From Chloroflexota bacterium (GTDB lineage Bacteria > Chloroflexota > Dehalococcoidia > GIF9 > AB-539-J10): a stretch of DNA of 10,199 nucleotides. This document shows positions 1 through 5,683 of the stretch, piece by piece; the stretch's first letter is position 1; each line of letters starts with the position of its first letter. The stretch spans positions 1-10,199 of the forward strand of contig JADFUX010000025.1 in the NCBI GenBank assembly GCA_015222255.1, given 5' to 3'. The notes beneath the pieces are model-generated. The model made no database searches. It was not told the origin of the DNA and was given only the letters and a program-made list of their open reading frames with translations. A program made the position numbers and the translations under genes.

Positions 1-107
1 ATGGTATCCAATCCTACTATCCGGCTTGGAGCCTTGGGCCCCAGAATCACCCTTACAAGGGCGACAATTATACATACCCCCAGGGTTATGGCTACGGGAA
101 GCCACAT
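1..107 (-). CDS. mrpF: Mrp/Mnh cation antiporter subunit F, 5' part only
   Basis: This is the first 35 codons of a gene that continues beyond the left edge. The start codon ATG (107-105) overlaps the stop codon of mnhE as TAATG, which indicates translational coupling. The peptide begins MWLPVAITLGVCIIVALVRV, one hydrophobic membrane helix, and continues with GPKAPSRIVGLDT. This matches the conserved MrpF pattern of a first helix followed by R-x-x-x-GP-x-x-x-x-R-[IV]-V-[AG]-x-D. MrpF is a small three-helix membrane subunit of the multisubunit Na+/H+ antiporter, and its relatives occur in Mrp-containing membrane-bound hydrogenases. Gene order E then F is the usual one. The call rests on the N-terminus and on the neighbour. 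Confidence 0.75.
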   Translation of the reverse strand, partial: MWLPVAITLGVCIIVALVRVILGPKAPSRIVGLDT

Positions 108-622
108 TATCCTGCTACCCTCCTTGCCCAATCGGGGAATTTAGCACATATGTCTTCATAGTCTCTGGGCATCTTCTCTAATGTTTGGCTCTTGACATTT
201 ATCCAGTGGACGTATAGGTCATTGGTTTCTTCGTCTACCTCAACGCTCAAAGTCCCGGGGGTTAGGGTTATGGAGTTGGCTAGCATGGTTAGGGATAGGT
301 CGTTCTTTAGCCCGGGCGAAATCCTGACAATGCCTGGGTTTATCCTTCCGGTTATTACGCGGTAAGCCACATCAACATTCGCCTTTGCCATCGCCCAGAA
401 AAAGGGTCCCAAATAGGCGAGGAATAGAAACCATCTCTTTGGGTTCAACATGCGAAGACTCTTGCTGGTGAACATGTTTCTTACTATTGCTGCCACTATT
501 AAGGCAAAAATGGCCCCAATAATCAGCTCTGCTTTACTCCAGAGGAACAAGTTGCCGGAACCCGTAGTCAAAAGTAGATAAACCAAGTAAGCAACAATAG
601 CAGTAATAAGGAATCGCATCAT
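107..622 (-). CDS. mnhE: Mrp/Mnh Na+/H+ antiporter subunit E
   Basis: The product is a 171-residue membrane protein of the MnhE/MrpE family, close to the usual family length of about 160-170. Two hydrophobic helices are visible at about residues 4-20 and 30-47, and a third around 63-80 in the segment after LNPKRW. The soluble C-terminal half carries family features: VDVAYRVITG, the INPGIVRI motif, LANSITLTPGTLSVEV, and a VHWI strand. MrpE is part of the multisubunit cation/proton antiporter that exports Na+ (or H+) across the cytoplasmic membrane; the same family is also recruited into membrane-bound hydrogenase complexes. The start is one of two adjacent ATG codons (622-620 or 619-617) with only a weak ribosome site. 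It is the first gene of a minus-strand operon continuing into mrpF and has no obvious link to the redox genes on the other strand. Confidence 0.9.
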   Translation of the reverse strand: MMRFLITAIVAYLVYLLLTTGSGNLFLWSKAELIIGAIFALIVAAIVRNMFTSKSLRMLNPKRWFLFLAYLGPFFWAMAKANVDVAYRVITGRINPGIVRISPGLKNDLSLTMLANSITLTPGTLSVEVDEETNDLYVHWINVKSQTLEKMPRDYEDICAKFPDWARRVAG

Positions 623-631
623 AGCTTCTGA

Positions 632-657
632 AATAAAAAGAGGGTGCTTTCACCCTT
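632..657 (-). promoter_or_regulatory. terminator-like hairpin in the mnhE leader
   Basis: On the minus strand, AGGGTG and CACCCT flank a four-base AAAG loop and are followed by TCTTTTTATTT. This has the layout of an intrinsic terminator, but it lies about 20-35 bases before the mnhE start and downstream of a likely promoter (730-701). It could act as an attenuator, or it could end an antisense transcript. The stem is short (6-7 bp), so its strength is uncertain. Confidence 0.4.
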
Positions 658-700
658 CTGTCCCTCTATCACCCCTGCGAAAGAGCGCAACATTGTATGT

Positions 701-730
701 ATTGTAAACCAGACCTATATAGACAGTAAA
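701..730 (-). promoter_or_regulatory. putative sigma-70-type promoter for mnhE
   Basis: Read on the minus strand, TTTACT (730-725) and TACAAT (706-701) are separated by 18 bases, a fair match to the -35 and -10 consensus. Transcription would start near position 694, giving a leader of roughly 70 bases that contains the hairpin at 657-632. The call is consensus matching only. Confidence 0.4.
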
Positions 731-811
731 GGGCTTTTGTTCCAAATCTTCAACTTTCTAGATTAAAATTATGAGAACAGGTGGATTTGTTGTGACCCAC
801 GCCAGCTCACA

Positions 812-981
812 CTGCCTCCGGTGCGTGCCTATTGAGAGCCAGGTAAGGATAGGTTCTAGGCCGCGTTCGCCGCGGCATGGCACTGCTGGAGGCAGCGGCC
901 AGGTGCCGGATGCCGTCACAGAACAACAATCTGCCGGCCTTGTTCCGAAGGGGGAGATCCCTTCTGCGTCCCTCTTGCGCA
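812..981. other. inverted-repeat-rich intergenic region, possible structured RNA or dispersed repeat
   Basis: This part of the 514-base gene-free stretch can fold into a chain of helices on either strand. CTGCCTCC (812-819) pairs with GGAGGCAG (888-895). Nested inside are GTGCC (825-829) with GGCAC (879-883), CCTAT (828-832) with ATAGG (849-853), sharing two bases with the previous helix, and GCCGCG (860-865) with CGCGGC (871-876). Three nearly contiguous hairpins follow: GAACAA/TTGTTC (921-926/940-945), GAAGGG/CCCTTC (947-952/959-964) and TGCG/CGCA (965-968/978-981). Short open frames cross it on both strands, but neither resembles a known protein nor has a clear ribosome site. I could not match it to tmRNA, RNase P, SRP RNA, 6S RNA or a riboswitch class I know. 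It may be an unrecognised RNA or a decayed mobile or repeat element. Confidence 0.35.
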
Positions 982-1097
982 TCCCCCCTCCAGGGTGATT
1001 TCGCTTGCTACGTAACATCATACGCTAAGTGAGGTTCGTGTAGCTAAGGTAGGTTTATGGTCGCTTTGGGTGGGTGTGGGGGTGCGAGCACGTTTTC

Positions 1098-1127
1098 TTG
1101 ATTATGGACTGGGGAATAGTGTAAAAT
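1098..1127 (+). promoter_or_regulatory. putative sigma-70-type promoter for rpoN
   Basis: TTGATT (1098-1103) and TAAAAT (1122-1127) are separated by 18 bases. The predicted transcription start falls at about 1134-1137, practically on the rpoN start codon, and no convincing Shine-Dalgarno sequence lies between. If the promoter is real the rpoN transcript may be leaderless. Consensus matching only. Confidence 0.4.
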
Positions 1128-1136
1128 AATTGTACA

Positions 1137-2255
1137 ATGCGTAGCCTGGACATCCAACAGACACAATCGCTGCAAACTCGGCAGGAGTTCAAACTCATTG
1201 TTGGACTGGAACAGGCAAATCTGTTGGAAATGCCTGAAGAGGAGTTTAACAAGCTCATCAGTGAAGTAGAAAATAGCCCTTTGTTCAGAAGGCTATACAA
1301 AAAAGAGAGATTGATTCGCTACCAGAGATACCAGGGCACCGACATTTCCTCTAGTTTCTATCAGCTTAACGAAGAAATTGCAGCCGACACCAGCACTCTC
1401 GACGTGGAGTCCTTTTTGCTGGACAAGGAGGAGATCGTTCGTCAGGTACAAAAACTGGGACTGGAAGATTTCAAGCGCTATTTCCTGTATCCTGAGTCAG
1501 AAACGAGCCCGGAGGAGATCGCTCGAGAATGTGACTTGGAGCTTTCAGAGGTTGAGAGAATAAACAGACTCATCAATGAATTATCCATTCTCAGCGAGTT
1601 TCATAACCCTTCCGCTCTCAGCCATGAACAGGGTATCTGCTACTCAAAGATCGCCTCGGTGGAAAGGAGGGCAGAGGGCTTTGTAATTGGTTACCTGTCA
1701 CCTTTCTTAGCCCGGGGGAGGTATTCGATTGACCATGAAAGGTTTGAGGAATTGAAAGGGGGTGGAGCTTTCGACAGGAAGGAGGTCAACGAAATCAGAC
1801 AGCTATTTAGGAGGCTGGAGCTAATCAATAGTCGTAAGGATACAGTAACGCAGCTATTGCAGAGTATTGTGGAAACGCAAGCGCTCTACTTCGAATCTGG
1901 CGATCCCAAGGCTCTTCTACCATTAAGTCAAAGAGAGCTAGCTAAGAAGGTCGGCCTTGTTCCAAGCTCAATTAGCCGCGCCATCAGGCGCAGAAGCGTT
2001 GGAACACCCTGGGGCGAGGAGAAAGCCCTTAAAGATTTCTTCCCCCGACCGAGAAGGTTTAGAAAGGAATTGGTCAGGTGCCTCCTTGAAACCGAGGAGG
2101 AACTCCCCTCTGATGAAGGGATTAAGGCAGAACTCGAGCGAAAGTTTGGTGTCTGTATCTCCCGTCGCTCAGTAGCAAGCCTGAGAAAGGAGTTGATGAT
2201 GCCTTCAGCATGGGAGAGGCGAAAAAACAGCTCTAAGAAAGCGAAACGAGGATAA
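1137..2255 (+). CDS. rpoN: RNA polymerase sigma-54 factor, short form
   Basis: The product is a 372-residue sigma-54 factor, shorter than the usual 430-490. Region I is recognisable at residues 4-50 (glutamine-rich start QQTQSLQTRQEF, then LEQANLLEMPEEEFNKLI and ENSPLF); this region contacts the activator. The core-binding and helix-turn-helix part is at about 90-300, with LPLSQRELAKKVGLVPSSIS and RAIRRRSVGTPWGEE being the typical promoter -12 recognition region. The RpoN box near the C-terminus reads SRRSVASLRKEL (342-353), close to the ARRTVAKYRE consensus. The acidic region II is very reduced. The factor directs RNA polymerase to -24/-12 promoters that need an ATP-driven activator. It is followed after two bases by the sensor kinase gene, so the two are surely co-transcribed. 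Its sequence is divergent, and it may be a second, dedicated sigma-54 rather than the housekeeping copy; this cannot be decided here. Confidence 0.88.
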   Translation: MRSLDIQQTQSLQTRQEFKLIVGLEQANLLEMPEEEFNKLISEVENSPLFRRLYKKERLIRYQRYQGTDISSSFYQLNEEIAADTSTLDVESFLLDKEEIVRQVQKLGLEDFKRYFLYPESETSPEEIARECDLELSEVERINRLINELSILSEFHNPSALSHEQGICYSKIASVERRAEGFVIGYLSPFLARGRYSIDHERFEELKGGGAFDRKEVNEIRQLFRRLELINSRKDTVTQLLQSIVETQALYFESGDPKALLPLSQRELAKKVGLVPSSISRAIRRRSVGTPWGEEKALKDFFPRPRRFRKELVRCLLETEEELPSDEGIKAELERKFGVCISRRSVASLRKELMMPSAWERRKNSSKKAKRG

Positions 2256-2257
2256 GA

Positions 2258-4204
2258 ATGGATGTTATCTTTATCGTGAGAGAAAAATGCAATGGGTGCT
2301 ATGCCTGTGTTCGTAATTGCCCAGTTAAGGCGATCAGGGTGAAGGAAGGAGTAGCTGAGGTTATGGACGAGCGTTGTATTGCTTGTGGCATCTGCATCAG
2401 CATCTGCGCGGCAGGAGCAATACAGGCCAGGAGTGATATAGGCATTGTTTGGCAGCTCTTGGGGGAACATACTCCAATAATTGCTATTCTTTCCTCTGCG
2501 TTTCCCGCTGCTTTCCCAGAAGTGCAGCCAAGGCAGATGGTAGCCGCTCTGAAAAAAATGGGATTCAACGAGGTCATGGAAACTGCCTTTGGCGCTGAAT
2601 TGGTCTGTCGTGAATATGGGCGCTTGGTGAGGGGAAACGAAGGGAAGCCCATCCTTTCATCTACTTGCCCTGCTGTAGTCTCCTTCATTGAAAAATTCCA
2701 TCCCGAATTAATCAGCAACATAGCACCCATCGTTTCGCCCATGGTTGCCATGGGCAGGATCATCAAATGGCAGTATAACCCTGAGGCCAAAGTAGTCTTC
2801 ATCGGCCCCTGTGTGGGCAAAAAAGTTGAAAGCGAGGATGAAAACGTTGCAGGGGTTATCGATGCCGTTCTGACCTTCCCTGAGCTTAAGGAGATGCTGG
2901 CAATGAGGGGGATTACGCCCGTCTCTGAGGAGGAAGAACAATTCTCTGGCCCCACACCTTACCTTGGTCGGCTCTTCTCTGTGCCTGGGGGTCTACCCAA
3001 GATAGCAGGAATTTCTGAGGATCTTCTTTTAAACGACGCTGTTGTAGCTGAGGGGATTGACCGTACTATCAATTGCCTTCGAGAGCTTGCCCAAGGCAAG
3101 ATCAGAACTAGATTTATGGATCTTTTCTTCTGCCAAGGTTGCATTGGTGGGCCGGAGATAGATAACGATATGAGCCTTTGTAGACGTAGGGAGATAATAG
3201 TCAATTATACTTCGGAAGGGGCAAATCCTGCCCGAACGGAGAGCGACGTCGAGAAATATGCCGGTATTGACCTCAGCCGCAGATTTGCCAACCGATATAC
3301 CGAGCTGCCTGCCCCCAGCGAGGGGGAGATTAGCAATGTCTTGGGTCAGATCAATAAGCTGAGAACAGAGGATCAGTTCAACTGCGGTGCCTGCGGCTAT
3401 AGCACCTGTCGCGAGCTGGCTATCGCCGTCTGCCAAGGTGTGGCCGAAAGCGAGATGTGCTGGCCCTACTTGGTTGAGAAGCTCCAGAGCACTCAGGATG
3501 ATCTCCTTCAGGCTGAGAAGTTGACCTCTCTGGGCCAGATGGCTGCTTCCATCGCCCACGAGATCAATAATCCCCTGGCTGGTGTTCTGATCTATACCAA
3601 ATTGTTATCAAAGAAGGTAGCCGGTGGCACCTTTGTGCAAGAGGAAGCTCTGGGTTACCTTTCCAAGATGGAATCAGAGCTAAGCCGCAGCTCAAAAATA
3701 ATCCGAAATCTCCTGGATTTTGCCCGGCAAACAGAACCACTGTTGAGGCTGGTGGACATTAACCAGATTTTGGAGCAAGCCCTGTCTTTGGTGAGCCACC
3801 AAGCCCAACTTCAAAACATTGAGGTTGTAAAGGAGTTTACCCCCTCCCTGCCCAAGGTTATGGCTGATTTTGATCAACTTCAACAAGTGTTCACCAATCT
3901 CGCCCTGAATGCTATCCAGTCAATGCCCGACGGGGGCAAGGTAACCATCCGTAGTTCGGTGGTGGACAGCGAGATCAAGGTAGATGTGCAGGATACCGGC
4001 TGTGGTATCCCCAAGCAGCATCTGCCTAGGCTTTTCACTCCCTTCTTCACCACCAAGGAAAAGGGGAAGGGTGTGGGCTTGGGATTGGCTGTAGTTCATG
4101 GGATTATCGAGAGACACAAAGGAAGGGTCAAAGTGAAAAGTGAGGTGGGGAAGGGAACCACCTTCAGCGTCTACTTGGGGGTTTATGGCGATGAAAAGGG
4201 TTAA
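2258..4204 (+). CDS. iron-sulfur / [FeFe]-hydrogenase-like sensor histidine kinase
   Basis: A 648-residue kinase with no membrane helix, so probably cytoplasmic. Domains in order: a 2[4Fe-4S] ferredoxin (C11-C14-C17-C21 and C40-C43-C46-C50); a domain like the large subunit of [FeFe] hydrogenase (about 65-320); an FeS domain (C376-x2-C379-x4-C384-x16-C401); then a histidine kinase with H434 in the box SIAHEINNPLAG, N-box around N547/N551, D579-T-G and the GKGVGLGLAVV loop. The hydrogenase motifs are altered: TSCCP is STCP (C137), MPCxxK is GPCVGKK (C185), and the usual C-x3-C is FCQGC (C292, C295). The first cysteine of TSCCP, used for proton transfer in true hydrogenases, is threonine. A redox- or H2-sensing role therefore fits better than catalysis (inference). 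GAGGA lies five bases before the start, two bases after rpoN, and the 3' end overlaps the response regulator gene. Confidence 0.88.
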   Translation: MDVIFIVREKCNGCYACVRNCPVKAIRVKEGVAEVMDERCIACGICISICAAGAIQARSDIGIVWQLLGEHTPIIAILSSAFPAAFPEVQPRQMVAALKKMGFNEVMETAFGAELVCREYGRLVRGNEGKPILSSTCPAVVSFIEKFHPELISNIAPIVSPMVAMGRIIKWQYNPEAKVVFIGPCVGKKVESEDENVAGVIDAVLTFPELKEMLAMRGITPVSEEEEQFSGPTPYLGRLFSVPGGLPKIAGISEDLLLNDAVVAEGIDRTINCLRELAQGKIRTRFMDLFFCQGCIGGPEIDNDMSLCRRREIIVNYTSEGANPARTESDVEKYAGIDLSRRFANRYTELPAPSEGEISNVLGQINKLRTEDQFNCGACGYSTCRELAIAVCQGVAESEMCWPYLVEKLQSTQDDLLQAEKLTSLGQMAASIAHEINNPLAGVLIYTKLLSKKVAGGTFVQEEALGYLSKMESELSRSSKIIRNLLDFARQTEPLLRLVDINQILEQALSLVSHQAQLQNIEVVKEFTPSLPKVMADFDQLQQVFTNLALNAIQSMPDGGKVTIRSSVVDSEIKVDVQDTGCGIPKQHLPRLFTPFFTTKEKGKGVGLGLAVVHGIIERHKGRVKVKSEVGKGTTFSVYLGVYGDEKG

Positions 4205-5549
4205 AATACTCGTCGTTGATGACGAGGCTATTATCCGTGAATCGTTGCGTGACTGGCTGGCAGACGCTGGTTACGAGGTTTTCACCGCTGAAAATGGTTC
4301 CAAGGCCTTGGAGCTTATTGAGAAGGAGAAGCTGGGGATCGTTATTGCTGATCTGGTGATGCCGGGGATGGATGGGATTGAGGTGATGAAGAGGGCCAAA
4401 GAGATTAGGCCCAACATAGAGGTAATCATCATCACGGCCTATGCCAGCATCCCCACCGCCATCGCCGCCATGAAGGAGGGGGCCTACGATTACATTGAGA
4501 AGCCCTTCTGTCCTGAGAGGGCTGAATTATTGATCCAGAAATTAGCTGAACATCGGAAAATAGTTGAGGAAAACCTTTCCCTGCGTCAGAGATTGGAAGA
4601 ACGTCACCACTTTGAGAGTATCATCACCAAAAGCTCTAAGATGCAGCGGGTGATCGAGCTAATAAAGGTTGTGGCCAAAAGCAACGCTACCGTGTTGATT
4701 ACAGGTGAGAGCGGCACCGGTAAGGAGTTGGTGGCACGTGCTGTCCACTCTAACAGTCCCCGGATGGGTAGGCCCTTTGTTGCTGTTAGCTGCGGTGCTT
4801 TGCCGGAAAGCCTCTTGGAGAGTGAGCTATTTGGCCATGAGAAAGGTTCCTTCACCGGAGCTTATGCCCAGAAGAAAGGGAAATTCGAGTTTGCCAACCG
4901 TGGGACACTGTTCTTGGATGAGGTCGGCGAAATGAGTGGCAATATCCAGGTTCATCTGCTGAGGGTGTTGGAGGAGAAGGAATTCACTCGTGTTGGTGGC
5001 AATGAGCCTATCAAAGTTGATGTAAGGGTTATTTCAGCAACCAATAAGGACTTGAAGAGGGCAATAGCAAACGGGGAATTTCGGGAAGACCTTTATTATC
5101 GGCTGAATGTAGTTACCATCGAATTGCCCCCTTTGAGAGAAAGGAAGGAGGACATACCTCTATTGGCTCAGCATTTCTTGAACAAGTTTGCGCTCGAGAA
5201 TGACAAAGAGGTGACAGGATTCTCCCCTGAAGCAACGAAGTCTCTGCTTGATTATGATTGGCCGGGAAATGTCCGTGAGCTGGAAAATGCTGTTGAAAGG
5301 GGAGTCATCCTGGCCAAAGGCAGCCTCGTCACAGTGGCTGATCTGCCTCAGGAAAGTGCATCGCTGGCTCGTTCAGTGCCAATAGGGAGGGCTCTCAGAG
5401 AAGTTGAGAGAAATCATATCTTGAGCGTTCTGAATGGCACTGGTGGAAATTACAGCGAGGCAGCCAGGGTCTTGGGAATTACCAGAATGACGCTCTACAA
5501 CAAGGCGAGGGAGTATAGCTTGAACGTAAAGAAAATAGGCAACAAGTGA
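4191..5549 (+). CDS. NtrC-family sigma-54-dependent response regulator
   Basis: A 452-residue activator with all three NtrC-class parts. The receiver (about 1-120) has the acidic pair D10-D11, phospho-acceptor D54 and K104 in EKPF. The AAA+ domain (about 142-385) has Walker A GESGTGKE (172-179), the sigma-54 contact loop GSFTGA (219-224, a common variant of GAFTGA) and Walker B LFLDE (240-244). A Fis-type helix-turn-helix closes it (NYSEAARVLGITRMTLYNKA, 420-439). It should be phosphorylated by the kinase encoded just upstream and drive open-complex formation by sigma-54 polymerase. I chose the ATG at 4191 because a GGGG tract lies about 10 bases before it and the receiver starts at once with KRVKILVVDDE; ATG 4185 is possible. 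Either start overlaps the kinase gene. The likely target is the sigma-54 promoter 90 bases after its stop codon. Confidence 0.93.
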   Translation: MKRVKILVVDDEAIIRESLRDWLADAGYEVFTAENGSKALELIEKEKLGIVIADLVMPGMDGIEVMKRAKEIRPNIEVIIITAYASIPTAIAAMKEGAYDYIEKPFCPERAELLIQKLAEHRKIVEENLSLRQRLEERHHFESIITKSSKMQRVIELIKVVAKSNATVLITGESGTGKELVARAVHSNSPRMGRPFVAVSCGALPESLLESELFGHEKGSFTGAYAQKKGKFEFANRGTLFLDEVGEMSGNIQVHLLRVLEEKEFTRVGGNEPIKVDVRVISATNKDLKRAIANGEFREDLYYRLNVVTIELPPLRERKEDIPLLAQHFLNKFALENDKEVTGFSPEATKSLLDYDWPGNVRELENAVERGVILAKGSLVTVADLPQESASLARSVPIGRALREVERNHILSVLNGTGGNYSEAARVLGITRMTLYNKAREYSLNVKKIGNK

Positions 5550-5580
5550 CTAATTCCTTTACAAAGCGCAGAAATGCAGT

Positions 5581-5593
5581 AGGTTACTAACCT
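5581..5593. promoter_or_regulatory. 13-bp palindrome, candidate activator-binding site
   Basis: AGGTTA-C-TAACCT is a perfect inverted repeat with one central base. Its centre lies about 80 bp upstream of the start expected from the sigma-54 promoter at 5639-5655, a usual distance for an NtrC-type enhancer site, and it sits between the activator gene and that promoter. No second copy was noticed nearby, which weakens the call because such sites often come in pairs. Confidence 0.4.
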
Positions 5594-5603
5594 CTCGCAG
5601 CCA

Positions 5604-5634
5604 AAAAGCTACCCGGAGAATTTGGGTAGCTTTT
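5604..5634 (+). terminator. rho-independent terminator after the NtrC-type gene
   Basis: AAAAGCTACCC (5604-5614) pairs perfectly over 11 bp with GGGTAGCTTTT (5624-5634) around a nine-base loop, and the T-rich tail continues to 5640. The A-run on the 5' side would let it work in both directions. It ends the rpoN-kinase-regulator transcript and insulates it from the promoter immediately downstream. Confidence 0.85.
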
Positions 5635-5638
5635 CATT

Positions 5639-5655
5639 TTGGCAAGGAAATTGCC
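5639..5655 (+). promoter_or_regulatory. sigma-54 (-24/-12) promoter of the regulator-diaphorase operon
   Basis: TTGGCAAGGAAATTGCC matches the sigma-54 consensus YTGGCACGRNNNTTGCW at all but two informative positions. The GG (5641-5642) and GC (5653-5654) are exactly 10 bases apart. Transcription should start near 5665, leaving a short leader with a perfect Shine-Dalgarno before the ATG at 5684. Its position right behind an rpoN and NtrC-type gene set strongly supports function. Confidence 0.75.
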
Positions 5656-5683
5656 ATATCAAAGGGTGAGAGGAGGTGAAGAA

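Noticed and set aside
758..1021. An 87-codon minus-strand and a 75-codon plus-strand open frame over the inverted-repeat region
   Set aside because: Neither has a Shine-Dalgarno sequence or a recognisable motif; composition is odd and the frames follow from GC-rich inverted repeats.
1064..1090. GG-N10-GC match (around TGGGTGTGGGGGTGCG) as a sigma-54 promoter before rpoN
   Set aside because: Only the GG and GC fit; the tract is G-rich and lacks the TGGCA and TTGC elements seen at 5639.
1081..1100. Small hairpin GTGCGAGCAC followed by GTTTT as a terminator for the structured region
   Set aside because: The stem is about three usable pairs with a minimal loop, too weak to call.
4140..4190. Extended GTG start for the NtrC-type regulator
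   Set aside because: It would add 17 residues that merely read the end of the kinase gene in another frame; the receiver begins right after ATG 4191.
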